Assembly (NCBI RefSeq): GCF_947166265.1
Contig: NZ_CAMVDO010000002.1
Span: 213,568 to 277,567, forward strand
Direction: 5' to 3'
Length of the DNA: 64,000 nucleotides
Source: an uncultured Fibrobacter sp.
GTDB taxonomy: Bacteria > Fibrobacterota > Fibrobacteria > Fibrobacterales > Fibrobacteraceae
Positions 49,319-60,303 of the stretch are shown here, in pieces. The notes under the pieces were generated by a model. It made no database searches. It was not told where the DNA came from and saw only the letters and a program-made list of their open reading frames with translations. The position numbers and the translations under genes are program-made. Positions within the stretch are counted from its first letter, which is position 1. Every line of letters starts with the position of its first letter.

Positions 49319-51664
49319 ATGCAAGTTTCTCGTGTCAACAAGGTTTTTGCCCGGTTAGGGCGTTTTCAGATCAAATTTCGCTGGCTGATATTGCTGGCGA
49401 CGGTTATTGTGACGGTTTTAGCGTGTCTCGGCTTGCCCCGGCTGCAAATGACGAGCAGCGAAGAGGAATGGTTTGATGACTGGGACAAGGTGAAGATTGA
49501 CCAGGCGCACTTCAACGAAAAATTCGGTAGCGACGATGGCTACATGGTGATGGTCCGCGCAGACGACGTATTCGCGCCGGAGGTGTTGCAGGCAATCGAC
49601 AGGCTTTCGCGCAGGCTCGAAAACGAGGTTCCGTACGCCGACCGCGTGGTTTCGCTGACGCACAATTTGTCAATTCCGGTTGCAAATGACGAAGGTTTCG
49701 AAGTCATCGATCCGTTCGAGGGCGGCATTCCCGACAACCCACAGGAACTAGAAGCGAAAAAGCGACTAATCCTTTCCCGCGAATCGCTCGTGAACAACAT
49801 CGTTTCTGATGACGCAAAAGAAACATGGATTATTCTTGCGCTGAAATCATACGAGGGCGGCGTCAACTTCGGCAAAGACAGCATTGCGCCTTTTGCCCGC
49901 AACGTCATCTATTCCGACGAATTCAAGAGCGACAAGTTCGAGATGCTTCCGACGGGCATGAGCTACACAGAGATGGAAGAAAACGAAGTTATCTCGCGGG
50001 AATGTGCGATGCGTATCGGTTTCGGATTCCTAGTGATGCTCGTATGCCTTATCTTGTTTGTAAGGTCGCTGCGCGGCGTGGTGGTGCCCGCGATTGCAAC
50101 GGTCGGCGGCATCGCCTCGGTGCTCGGCATCAACGCGTGGCTCGGTGTTGTCGGCGATGAAAGCATGGTCGCTCTCCCGGTGCTTTTGGGCATGGCGCTT
50201 TCGGTGGGTTATTCCATCCACTACATCAATTCATTCCGCATGCACTTTAGGCGCACGGGCAACCGCCGCGAATCCGTGATTTGTGCCGTCGAGGAGACGG
50301 GCTGGCCCATCCTCTTTACCGTCATTACCACGGTCGCATCGCTGATTTCGTTCCTGTTCGCAGGCATCCGCCCCATCCGTTGGATTGGCGGGATTTCGGC
50401 GGGCATCGTCACGATGGTTTACTTGTACGTCATCATCCTGATTCCGATTCTCATGAGCTTCGGCAAGAATGCTAAACCAGACCCGACGCAGGTAAAGTCG
50501 GCAGGGGCCACCAAGGCGGACATTCTCTTTGAATTTTTCGGACGCAAGGTTTGCAGACATAGCGGGATTGTCGCAGCGATTTCGGCAGCGGTGATGTTGC
50601 TGCAGATTCCGGGAATGATGCGTATCGACGTGAACATGGACTACACCGAGACCATGGGCGAAAAGATTCCCTTCGTGATGCGGCTCAAGGACATGCTCAG
50701 CGGAAAACTCGGAAGCCTTTACGACTTCAACGTGATGGTGGAATTCGAGGATGACGACGCACTTAAGGATCCCGCCAATATGAAACGCATCGAGCAACTC
50801 GAGCAGAAACTCGGCACGCTCCAGCTCACGAAAATTTCGGGCGACAAGCCGCGCGTGCAATCGGTAACGCGCCTCGTGAAAGAGATGAACCGCACGCTGA
50901 ACGCCGACAGCATCGAATATTACAAGATTCCCGATGCGCAGGACATGCTCACGCAATTACTGTTCCTGTACGAAATATCGGACCCCGACGCACTCTTTGA
51001 ACGCATGGATGAAAATTACAAGATGACTTACATCCACATAGAGCTTGCAGGCTATGACGCGAACAAAATCGTTGAGGATTTAGATTCAGCGAAAAGCTAC
51101 GGCGCACAGATTTTCCCCGACGCAAAAGTCTCTGTCGTGGGAGAAGTCGTGAACTACGCCGAGATGAACGGCAAACTCGTTGGCGGTTTGTTGCGTTCGT
51201 TCGGAGGTTCGTTCGTGATTATCGCCATCATGATGATTCTTGCATTCGGGAGCATCAAGGCGGGCCTTATCGGGATGATTCCAAACGTCGCGCCCGTCCT
51301 CCTGATAGGCGGCGTCATGGGCTATTCGGGCATGCCACTCGACATGATAACGATGCTTGTAATGCCGATGATCTTGGGCATCGCCGTCGACGACACCATC
51401 CACATGAACAACCACATCAAATACGGCTTTGAACGCACGGGCAGCTACAGGCACGCGCTACTGCTCTCTTACCGCGAAATCGGAAAGACCATGGGCATGA
51501 CCACGTTCATCCTTTGCGCGATGTTCTTCGTGTTCATCTTCAGTCCCATGGGCGCGCTCCACAACGTGGGTCTGCTCTCCATCGTGGGCCTAGGCGCCGC
51601 ACTCCTTGCAGACTACACGCTCACCACCGCCCTCGTGTACCTGGCAAAACCATATGGGAAATAA
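49319..51664 (+). CDS. RND family transporter (HAE3/MMPL-like), copy 1
   Basis: A 781-residue RND exporter with one helix at about 21-40, a periplasmic domain, a block of five helices (about 225-390), a second periplasmic domain and a second block (about 625-775) with GIAVDDTIHMNNH near 686. This layout, without the large TolC-docking domain of AcrB, is that of the HAE3/MMPL group. Substrates of that group are hydrophobic or amphiphilic. An iron-box promoter suggests siderophore or metabolite export, or lipid transport under the same control. It is followed 36 bases later by a close copy. The start is set by GAGGGTTTT. Confidence 0.85.
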   Translation: MQVSRVNKVFARLGRFQIKFRWLILLATVIVTVLACLGLPRLQMTSSEEEWFDDWDKVKIDQAHFNEKFGSDDGYMVMVRADDVFAPEVLQAIDRLSRRLENEVPYADRVVSLTHNLSIPVANDEGFEVIDPFEGGIPDNPQELEAKKRLILSRESLVNNIVSDDAKETWIILALKSYEGGVNFGKDSIAPFARNVIYSDEFKSDKFEMLPTGMSYTEMEENEVISRECAMRIGFGFLVMLVCLILFVRSLRGVVVPAIATVGGIASVLGINAWLGVVGDESMVALPVLLGMALSVGYSIHYINSFRMHFRRTGNRRESVICAVEETGWPILFTVITTVASLISFLFAGIRPIRWIGGISAGIVTMVYLYVIILIPILMSFGKNAKPDPTQVKSAGATKADILFEFFGRKVCRHSGIVAAISAAVMLLQIPGMMRIDVNMDYTETMGEKIPFVMRLKDMLSGKLGSLYDFNVMVEFEDDDALKDPANMKRIEQLEQKLGTLQLTKISGDKPRVQSVTRLVKEMNRTLNADSIEYYKIPDAQDMLTQLLFLYEISDPDALFERMDENYKMTYIHIELAGYDANKIVEDLDSAKSYGAQIFPDAKVSVVGEVVNYAEMNGKLVGGLLRSFGGSFVIIAIMMILAFGSIKAGLIGMIPNVAPVLLIGGVMGYSGMPLDMITMLVMPMILGIAVDDTIHMNNHIKYGFERTGSYRHALLLSYREIGKTMGMTTFILCAMFFVFIFSPMGALHNVGLLSIVGLGAALLADYTLTTALVYLAKPYGK

Positions 51665-51700
51665 TATTACTATTTTGTTACACGGTAAGCTAAAAATTTT

Positions 51701-54049
51701 ATGCAAGTTTCTCGTGTCAACAAGTTTTTTGCCCGATTAGGGTATTTTCAAATCAGATTTCGCTGGCTGGTATTGTCGGCAACGATCATCGTGACGGTTT
51801 TGGCATGCCTCGGACTACCCCGGCTAAAAATGACGAGCAGTGAAGAGGAATGGTTCGACGACTGGGACAAGGTGAAAATAGACCAGGCCCACTTCAACGA
51901 AAAATTTGGGAGCGACGATGTCTACATGGTAATGGTGCGCGCCAATGACGTGTTCGCGCCAGAGGTATTGCAAGCGATTGACCGACTTTCGAACAGACTT
52001 GAAAATGAAATGCCTTACGCCGACCGAGTGGTTTCACTAACGCACAACCTGTCTATCCCGGTTGCAAATGAAGAAGGTTTCGAGGTTATCGATCCGTTCA
52101 AAGACGGCATTCCCGATGATCCGCAGGAACTGGAAGCGAAAAAGCGGCTCATTCTTTCGCGCGAATCACTCGTGAACAACATCGTCTCGGACGATACAAA
52201 AGAAACCTGGATTATTCTCTCGCTAAAATCTTACAAGGATGGAAACGATTTCGGCAAAGACAGTATCGCACCTTTCGCCCGCGAAATCATCTATTCCGAC
52301 GAATTCAAGAGCGACAAATTCGAGATGCTCCCGACTGGCATGAGCTACATCGGAATGGAACAACATGAAGTCATCTCGCGGGAATGCGTTGTCCGCATCG
52401 GCATCGGATTCCTGGTAATGCTTACAACTCTTATTTTATTCGTGAGATCATTCCAGGGAGTGGTAGTACCCGCGATCGCGACAGTTGGTGGAATCGCCTC
52501 GGTACTCGGTATCAATGCATGGCTCGGCTTTATCGGCGATACAAGCACGGTCACGCTTCCAGTGCTGTTGGGCATGGCACTTTCGGTAGGCTACTCTATT
52601 CACTACATCAACTCGTTCCGAAAGCATTTCAGGAGCAAAGGAAACCGCCGTAGATCCGTCATTCGCGCCATCGAAGAAACTGGTTGGCCCATTTTCTTTT
52701 CGGTCATTACCACAGTTGCATCACTGATTTCGTTCCTGTTCGCAGGCATCCGTTCTATCCGGTGGATTGGCGGAATTTCAGCGGGCATTGTCATGATGGT
52801 CTTTTTATATGTAATCATCTTGATACCGATTTTTTCAAGTTTCGGGAAAAATGCCAAACCAGATCCGACGCTGGTGAAATCGGCTGGTGCCACCAAGGCC
52901 GACCTTCTCTTCGAATTCTTCGGGAAAAAAGTTTGTAGTTACAGCAGAATTGTCGCAGCCATTTCGGCCGCAATAATCTTGTTGCAAATTCCAGGCGCAA
53001 TGAGCATGGACGTGAATTTGGATTACACCAAGACGATGGGGTTAAAAATTCCCTACGTGAAAAGGCTTACGGATATGCTCAGCGGCAAAATCGGGAGCCT
53101 CTACGACTTCAACGTGATGGTAGAATTTGAAAACGACGATGCGCTCAAGGATCCCGCCAATATGAAACGCATCGAACAACTCGAACAGAAACTCGGCACA
53201 CTCCAGCTTACCAAAATTTCTGGCGACAAGCCACGCGTACAATCGGTGACGCGACTCATAAAAGAGATGAACCGCACGCTGAACGCCGATAGCATCGAAT
53301 ACTATAAAATCCCTGATGCAAAGGACATGCTCACGCAGCAACTATTTTTGTACGAGATTTCTGATCCGGCCACACTTTTCGAGCGTATGGACGAATATTA
53401 CAAGACAACCTACATACATATAGAACTAGCAGGCTACGATGCAAATAAAATCATAGAGGATCTGGATTCGACTAAAAGCTACGGTGCACAGATTTTCCCT
53501 GACGCAAAGGTTTCTGTCGTAGGCGAAGTTGTGAACTACGCAGAAATGAACAACAAACTCGTCGGCGGATTATTGCGCTCGCTCGGAGGTTCGTTCGTGA
53601 TTATCGCCATCATGATGATTCTTGCGTTCGGGAGCATCAAGGCGGGCCTTATCGGAATGATTCCAAACATTGCACCCGTGTTTCTGATTGGCGGCGTTAT
53701 GGGCTATTCGGGCATACCGCTCGACATGGTGACGATGATTGTGATGCCAATGGTCCTAGGCATTGCCGTCGACGACACCATCCACATGAACAACCACATC
53801 AAATACGGCTTTGAACGCACGGGCAGCTACAGGCTCTCTATTTTGCTTTCTTACCGAGAAATCGGAAAGACCATGGGCACGACCACCTTCATCCTTTGCG
53901 CGATGTTCTTCGTATTCATCTTCAGTCCCATGGGAGCGTTCCACAATGTGGGCCGACTCTCCATCGTAGGCCTAAGTGCCGCACTCATTGCAGACTACAC
54001 GCTCACCACCGCCCTCGTGTACCTCACAAAACCGTACGGGAAAGGTTAA
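51701..54049 (+). CDS. RND family transporter (HAE3/MMPL-like), copy 2
   Basis: A 782-residue tandem paralogue of the preceding gene. In the first 60 residues 53 are identical, and similarity continues to the end, so the duplication is fairly recent. Silent changes are widespread and GC is a little lower than in copy 1. Copy 2 lacks the promoter box and the ribosome-site hairpin and has no clear Shine-Dalgarno sequence. It is probably read from the promoter of copy 1. The two could form a heteromer or differ in substrate. A ZIP transporter gene follows 15 bases later. Confidence 0.85.
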   Translation: MQVSRVNKFFARLGYFQIRFRWLVLSATIIVTVLACLGLPRLKMTSSEEEWFDDWDKVKIDQAHFNEKFGSDDVYMVMVRANDVFAPEVLQAIDRLSNRLENEMPYADRVVSLTHNLSIPVANEEGFEVIDPFKDGIPDDPQELEAKKRLILSRESLVNNIVSDDTKETWIILSLKSYKDGNDFGKDSIAPFAREIIYSDEFKSDKFEMLPTGMSYIGMEQHEVISRECVVRIGIGFLVMLTTLILFVRSFQGVVVPAIATVGGIASVLGINAWLGFIGDTSTVTLPVLLGMALSVGYSIHYINSFRKHFRSKGNRRRSVIRAIEETGWPIFFSVITTVASLISFLFAGIRSIRWIGGISAGIVMMVFLYVIILIPIFSSFGKNAKPDPTLVKSAGATKADLLFEFFGKKVCSYSRIVAAISAAIILLQIPGAMSMDVNLDYTKTMGLKIPYVKRLTDMLSGKIGSLYDFNVMVEFENDDALKDPANMKRIEQLEQKLGTLQLTKISGDKPRVQSVTRLIKEMNRTLNADSIEYYKIPDAKDMLTQQLFLYEISDPATLFERMDEYYKTTYIHIELAGYDANKIIEDLDSTKSYGAQIFPDAKVSVVGEVVNYAEMNNKLVGGLLRSLGGSFVIIAIMMILAFGSIKAGLIGMIPNIAPVFLIGGVMGYSGIPLDMVTMIVMPMVLGIAVDDTIHMNNHIKYGFERTGSYRLSILLSYREIGKTMGTTTFILCAMFFVFIFSPMGAFHNVGRLSIVGLSAALIADYTLTTALVYLTKPYGKG

Positions 54050-54064
54050 TACTATCTTTATGGC

Positions 54065-54853
54065 ATGAACGAGTCAGTTATACAAATTGTCCAAGGTCTT
54101 GCCATTCCATTTTTAGGAACGGTTCTCGGAGCCGCCTGCGTCTTCTTTATGAAGAAGCAGATGGGACAAAACCTCAAGCGCGGACTCTTGTCATTTGCAG
54201 CGGGTGTCATGGTGGCGGCCTCCGTCTGGAGCCTGCTTCTGCCCGCCATCAGCGCCAGCGAATCCATGGGCAAACTCGCTTTCATCCCAGCGACGGTCGG
54301 ATTCTGGGCAGGAATCCTTTTCCTGTTTATCTTGGATAAGATTACGCCGCACTTGCATCTGGGCAGCACGACCCCCGAAGGCCCCAAGGCAAAGCTCAAG
54401 CGCACGACCATGCTCACGCTTGCAGTGACCTTGCACAACCTGCCCGAGGGTATGGCCGTCGGCATCGTTTTCGCAGGCTGGCTTTCAGGGAATGTCGCCA
54501 TCACGCTTTCGGGCGCATTTGCACTCGCAATAGGCATTGCCATCCAGAACTTTCCCGAAGGGGCCGTAGTTTCACTCCCGCTCCGTGCCGAAGGGGCATC
54601 TCGCAAGAAGGCTTTTGCTCTCGGTGCGCTTTCCGGAGCCGTAGAACCCATAGGTGCGTTAATTACGCTGCTTGCCGCCGAAGCTCTTTCGCCATTCATG
54701 CCCTACTTGCTTTCGCTTGCAGCAGGTGCCATGATTTATGTCGTAATCGAAGAAATGCTCCCCGAAGTCAGCGAAGGAGAGCATTTTGATGCAGGCACCA
54801 TCCTTTTTGCCGTGGGTTTCACGCTCATGATGGTGCTCGACAGCGCTCTATAA
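54065..54853 (+). CDS. ZIP family divalent metal transporter
   Basis: A 262-residue protein with eight predicted helices. The metal-binding motifs of ZIP helices 4 and 5 are present: HNLPEGMAVG near 124 and QNFPEGAVVS near 160, the second with Asn in place of His as in GufA/ZIP11-like members. A short loop after helix 3 (HLHLGSTTPEG) carries two His. It would import Zn, Fe or Mn across the inner membrane. It is 15 bases from RND 2 and probably in its operon, which supports a metal-acquisition theme. Confidence 0.88.
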   Translation: MNESVIQIVQGLAIPFLGTVLGAACVFFMKKQMGQNLKRGLLSFAAGVMVAASVWSLLLPAISASESMGKLAFIPATVGFWAGILFLFILDKITPHLHLGSTTPEGPKAKLKRTTMLTLAVTLHNLPEGMAVGIVFAGWLSGNVAITLSGAFALAIGIAIQNFPEGAVVSLPLRAEGASRKKAFALGALSGAVEPIGALITLLAAEALSPFMPYLLSLAAGAMIYVVIEEMLPEVSEGEHFDAGTILFAVGFTLMMVLDSAL

Positions 54854-54897
54854 AAAGAACAGCCACCCCGCTTTCGCAGGGTGGCCGAGCTGTTTTA
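54849..54897. terminator. Terminator between convergent ZIP and lipoprotein 2 genes
   Basis: Stem GCCACCC / GGGTGGC with a GCTTTCGCA-type loop. The T-run is better on the minus strand (TTCTTTTTAT), but TTTT also follows on the plus side. Confidence 0.75.
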
Positions 54898-54915
54898 GGA
54901 TAAAAAGAGTTTAAA

Positions 54916-56172
54916 CTAGTCTGCGATCGGTACGATGTAGTAAGCCGTTCCGGTGGTCACGTCCATTTCCTTGGAGACCTTGCCGCTAGCGATGTCGTAG
55001 CGGTAGATAGCGCCGCCCTTCTTGTCGGCATGGCCCAGGAGCACGCTCTTGCCGTCGGCATCCAGGTGAATAGACGGGGCAAACCACGGGATGGTCGGAG
55101 AAAGGTCCACTTTTTCGACAGTCTTCTTGTAAACATCGACAACCACAAACTGCCATTCGTAATTGTTGTAGTTGCTCGGGTCGGCAAAGCTGCCGAAGAA
55201 TCCCATAAACTTGCCGTTACCCATGTAGGTGCCGCCCACCATCAGGTTGTTTTCGTTCGTTTTCTTGCCATCGTATTTGGCATCGTGCATGCGGAAAACC
55301 CAGTCCTTGTCAAAGTCGGTTTTACCCTTCTTGATGCGGATCCAGCCTTCCTTGTAACCTTCAACGTAGCAGTAAGAGGCATTGGAATAGAAGTAGATAT
55401 CGCCCTTTTCATCGACAAAGGACATGGTGTTGTTCATGTCGTCCATGCCACCAACGGCTGCGACCTTGTCACTAAAAATGGCCTTTTCGACTTTGTCTGT
55501 CTTCACGTCGATAATCACCACGGAGGCGCGCGGGCCCGCGATGAATTTGTTGAAGTCAACGAACTGGCTCAAGGTTAGGAACATCTTGCCGTCGCGAATT
55601 ACGGCGGAGCCCGGAACCGATGTCAAGGCACCGCTTTCTTCATCAATGTACTCGGAAAGATCGATGGTTGCCGTGGTCTTGAGCGTCGTGGGGTCAAGGG
55701 CGGTAATGGCGTCGCCCATGGACTGTTCCACGTACATCTTGTTTTCGTCAACGAACTTCATCATGATGGCGCGGGTGCCCTGGAACTTGGCCGTAGCAGA
55801 GGCCTTGGCTGGCATATTGCCGTCCTTGTCCAATTCGTAGCGCGAAAGGGTGCTGTTCATGGCATCATCAGTGGCGAGCACGTAAACGGAGCCGTTGAAG
55901 TACGCGACGCCACCTGCGTTCGGGGCTTCGATAAAGTCTTCGACAACCTTGGCCTGATCATCGGAAAGAGAGGCTGTTCCGACAAATTGAGAGGCGTCCA
56001 TCATAAAGGAGAGCAGGTACTTGTCCCCCGAAGAAGAGCCGTTGTCATTAGCGGAACTGGAGCTGGAGTCGTCACCGCAGGCCGCGAGCATCAATGCGGA
56101 AGACATTGTCGCAGCAACGAGGCCCTTCGACAGGCTCAGGGACCTTGTATTATTTTTTTTGAAGAGGTTCAT
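54916..56172 (-). CDS. XusB/DUF4374-like beta-propeller lipoprotein 2
   Basis: A 418-residue paralogue of the lipoprotein at 34900-36102, with lipobox LAAC, then GDDSSSSS, and a propeller-type body. The start is the ATG at 56172 behind AAGGAAACC. The beginning of its signal peptide contains RSLSLSKG, which is exactly the translation of the CCCTGAGCCTGTCGAAGGG interspersed repeat. The repeat has thus inserted into the export signal while keeping it functional-looking. It lies 16 bases after receptor 2, so both are co-transcribed. The likely role is surface capture of a ferric siderophore. Confidence 0.78.
   Translation of the reverse strand: MNLFKKNNTRSLSLSKGLVAATMSSALMLAACGDDSSSSSANDNGSSSGDKYLLSFMMDASQFVGTASLSDDQAKVVEDFIEAPNAGGVAYFNGSVYVLATDDAMNSTLSRYELDKDGNMPAKASATAKFQGTRAIMMKFVDENKMYVEQSMGDAITALDPTTLKTTATIDLSEYIDEESGALTSVPGSAVIRDGKMFLTLSQFVDFNKFIAGPRASVVIIDVKTDKVEKAIFSDKVAAVGGMDDMNNTMSFVDEKGDIYFYSNASYCYVEGYKEGWIRIKKGKTDFDKDWVFRMHDAKYDGKKTNENNLMVGGTYMGNGKFMGFFGSFADPSNYNNYEWQFVVVDVYKKTVEKVDLSPTIPWFAPSIHLDADGKSVLLGHADKKGGAIYRYDIASGKVSKEMDVTTGTAYYIVPIAD
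56114..56150. repeat. Interspersed repeat within the lipoprotein 2 signal peptide
   Basis: CGAGGCCCTTCGACAGGCTC, then AGGGACCTTGTATT: the same family as at 8482, 18150, 20374 and 32249, in frame here. Confidence 0.85.
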
Positions 56173-56188
56173 TTGGTTTCCTTTTTTG

Positions 56189-58408
56189 TTATAGTGTAAA
56201 CTTGACTTTGGTTGCAAAGGCGCGGCCGGGCTTGGATTCACCATACTTGTCATACACCCGGACATCCATGAAGTTGCGAACTTCGAAATTCCAGGAGAGC
56301 GTGTTGGCGAGAATGGAGTATTCCACGCCTAAATCTTGGGTGAACGAGCTGGGAATGGTGCGGTCTTGCCTTTTGGAGACCTTCCAGGAGTAGTAATATT
56401 CATCGGTGTAGTTGGCAAGCCAGTAGAGCTTGAAAAAGTCATCTCGGTAAATCAGGTCGCCCACATGGAATTCTGCGCCGAAGTTCATGTAGAGCGTAGG
56501 AATATTCGGAACGGTCAGCCCCTTGGCGATTCCGTAGGCCAAATCCGCTTCGCGGCTTTCGGCTTCTTGCCTGGTGAGGTTGTAAGAAAGTGAAATGTAT
56601 TCGTTCACATCGACTGCGGCGTCGATTTCAAAGCCAGTCGTCTTGGTGCCGACGCTGTTGTAATACGGGCGCGAAACCGATGCGTAGTTGTTCCAATAAA
56701 TGCGGTCTTCCATGAGCATGTAGAACCAGTTGAATTCCAAATGCAATTTCAAGAGCAGCGGAATCTGCCGCATATCCAGTTCAGCACCTGCGGTAAAGTT
56801 GTCGGACTTTTCGGGCTTAATGTTCGGAGAACACTGCACATACATTCCGTCGCCAAAGATTTCTTCGCGGGTCGGAAAACGCAGGCTATGCTGGTAGCCT
56901 CCCTTGACGGCAAACTGTTCGATTACAGACAAATCGTCAATCACTTTGATGCGTAGATTTTCGCTGTAGCCGAAATCCTTATTTTCGGCATAGTCGTCTG
57001 TCAACTGCTGTATACGCTTTTCGCCGTCGTTGTCAGCCTTGATGGAGTAGTAATATCCCTTGACGCCCGCCACATTCTGGATTCGTTCGTTCCAGAAGTT
57101 ATTTTCGAGAGAAAGCCCCGTTACAACGGAATGGCTGTGCCCGGGGAATCCGGCACTGTTAAGCGTCTGGCCTTTAGCGGCGCGCTTGTCTTCCGGATCT
57201 TGCGATTCATAACGGTACAAGCCACTCCACGTGAGAATGTGATTTTGCGTGAACGCGTAGTCAAAATTCCAGGGAGCTACAATCGTCTGGTTTTCGCGTT
57301 CGATATGCGACGCCCCACCCATAGAAATTTCGCCAAAGGCGGTATTCGCTTCGCGAACATTCTCTTTGTCCCAGCCGTAGTAATAAGTATGGCTAGTATC
57401 GATGACAGCCTCTTTACCGAAGGCGTAGCTGAACGAAAGCGCGGCCGAAAGCCCCTTGACAAACAAATTCGCCTTTTCGAGAGAAAGGTTCACGCCGTAC
57501 GATTGCGCGTTGGAGTTCGCCTCTTCGATGCGGTGGGAATTCGACTGGATTTCTTTATCCATCGCGTTGTAAATCACGCCCAAAGTCGCCTTGTCAAAGA
57601 AATATTTTTCAAAAGAGACATACGGCAACACGTTGTAACTGTAATAACGGTCGTGATCTCGCGCTACAACCGTGTCCATGTAGGGCGTGGTGAATTCGTA
57701 ATCGTTGTCGGAGTAGTTGTAATAGGCCGAAATTCCGGTGGCGATAGCGCGGCTCTTGGCAGAATCTGTCACCCACACGTACTTTGCGTCGAGCGAGGCC
57801 TTATGCGTGTTGAAACTCCCGAAGCTGTAAGAGCCCGTAATGGAACTCTTGGGCAAGTCATGCGTCACGATGTTGATGACACCGCCCATGCCGTCGGTCG
57901 CGAAGCGTTCGGGAACATAGCTCTTGTAAATTTCGATGCGGTCAATCTTGTCGATGGGAATATCGTTGACGGAGAAATTTCCGTTACCGTTATCGACAGG
58001 CACTCCATCGACAAGCACTTTCACATTTTTGCCTTCCATGCCGCGAATATTGATTTTACTTTCGCTACCCATGCCGCCCGATTGGCGGATTTTCACGCCC
58101 GAAGAGCGGTTCGTGGCATCTGCGATGGTGGCGCTGGAGCCCTGAAGTTCCGTGGCATCCATGACCTTGACCGATTCGGCCTTGGTTTTCTTGTCGACCG
58201 GAGCGGCTTCGTTGATTCCTTCGCCCTCGATTCCCATTTCGTCAAGTAGGGTCACGTCAGACTTCTTTTCCGGCGCACTTGCTGGGGTGCTTTCGCTTGT
58301 TGCTGATTCCTCGGCAAAAATATCGTCAAAATTCGTGATGTCGTCTTCGGCGTAGATGGAGGTTGCCAAAGTGAGTAAAATAATTGAAATAAATGCCCCA
58401 AATTTCAT
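56189..58408 (-). CDS. TonB-dependent receptor (island 2)
   Basis: A 739-residue paralogue of receptor 1: signal peptide (MKFGAFISIILLTLATSIYA), acidic linker, plug domain (GMGSESKINIRGMEG) and barrel ending in KVKFTL. The ATG at 58408 is chosen; the frame runs 66 codons further upstream through the promoter, but that part is a meaningless extension. The promoter box ends 35 bases before this start, as in receptor 1, which supports the choice. It probably takes up a ferric siderophore delivered by lipoprotein 2, encoded 16 bases downstream. Confidence 0.88.
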   Translation of the reverse strand: MKFGAFISIILLTLATSIYAEDDITNFDDIFAEESATSESTPASAPEKKSDVTLLDEMGIEGEGINEAAPVDKKTKAESVKVMDATELQGSSATIADATNRSSGVKIRQSGGMGSESKINIRGMEGKNVKVLVDGVPVDNGNGNFSVNDIPIDKIDRIEIYKSYVPERFATDGMGGVINIVTHDLPKSSITGSYSFGSFNTHKASLDAKYVWVTDSAKSRAIATGISAYYNYSDNDYEFTTPYMDTVVARDHDRYYSYNVLPYVSFEKYFFDKATLGVIYNAMDKEIQSNSHRIEEANSNAQSYGVNLSLEKANLFVKGLSAALSFSYAFGKEAVIDTSHTYYYGWDKENVREANTAFGEISMGGASHIERENQTIVAPWNFDYAFTQNHILTWSGLYRYESQDPEDKRAAKGQTLNSAGFPGHSHSVVTGLSLENNFWNERIQNVAGVKGYYYSIKADNDGEKRIQQLTDDYAENKDFGYSENLRIKVIDDLSVIEQFAVKGGYQHSLRFPTREEIFGDGMYVQCSPNIKPEKSDNFTAGAELDMRQIPLLLKLHLEFNWFYMLMEDRIYWNNYASVSRPYYNSVGTKTTGFEIDAAVDVNEYISLSYNLTRQEAESREADLAYGIAKGLTVPNIPTLYMNFGAEFHVGDLIYRDDFFKLYWLANYTDEYYYSWKVSKRQDRTIPSSFTQDLGVEYSILANTLSWNFEVRNFMDVRVYDKYGESKPGRAFATKVKFTL

Positions 58409-58442
58409 AGCCGCCCAAATTGAGAAAATGCAACAAAAAACA

Positions 58443-58453
58443 TCTACTCCAAA
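58443..58453 (-). promoter_or_regulatory. TTTGGAGTAGA box 4 (receptor 2)
   Basis: Oriented toward receptor 2. Together with box 5 it forms an inverted pair 18 bases apart in the divergent promoter region. Confidence 0.6.
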
Positions 58454-58471
58454 AGGTTTAGCGAAAATCCG

Positions 58472-58482
58472 TTTGGAGTAGA
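58472..58482 (+). promoter_or_regulatory. TTTGGAGTAGA box 5 (ABC pair 2)
   Basis: Oriented toward the ABC genes, 54 bases before the ATG at 58537, with the same CCG-TTTGGAGTAGAAAA context as box 3. Confidence 0.6.
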
Positions 58483-58536
58483 AAAGAAGGTTTATTTTTC
58501 CAAAATTTGGTTCAGCCCATTTTGGGAGGAAAAACA

Positions 58537-60303
<1,767 letters not shown>

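Noticed and set aside
57131..58249. Plus-strand open frame of 372 codons
   Set aside because: Antisense to receptor 2, whose plug motifs are convincing.
58443..58482. Large inverted repeat TCTACTCCAAA...TTTGGAGTAGA read as one palindromic operator or transposon end
   Set aside because: Single oriented copies exist before three other units, so these are better explained as two separate boxes of divergent promoters.
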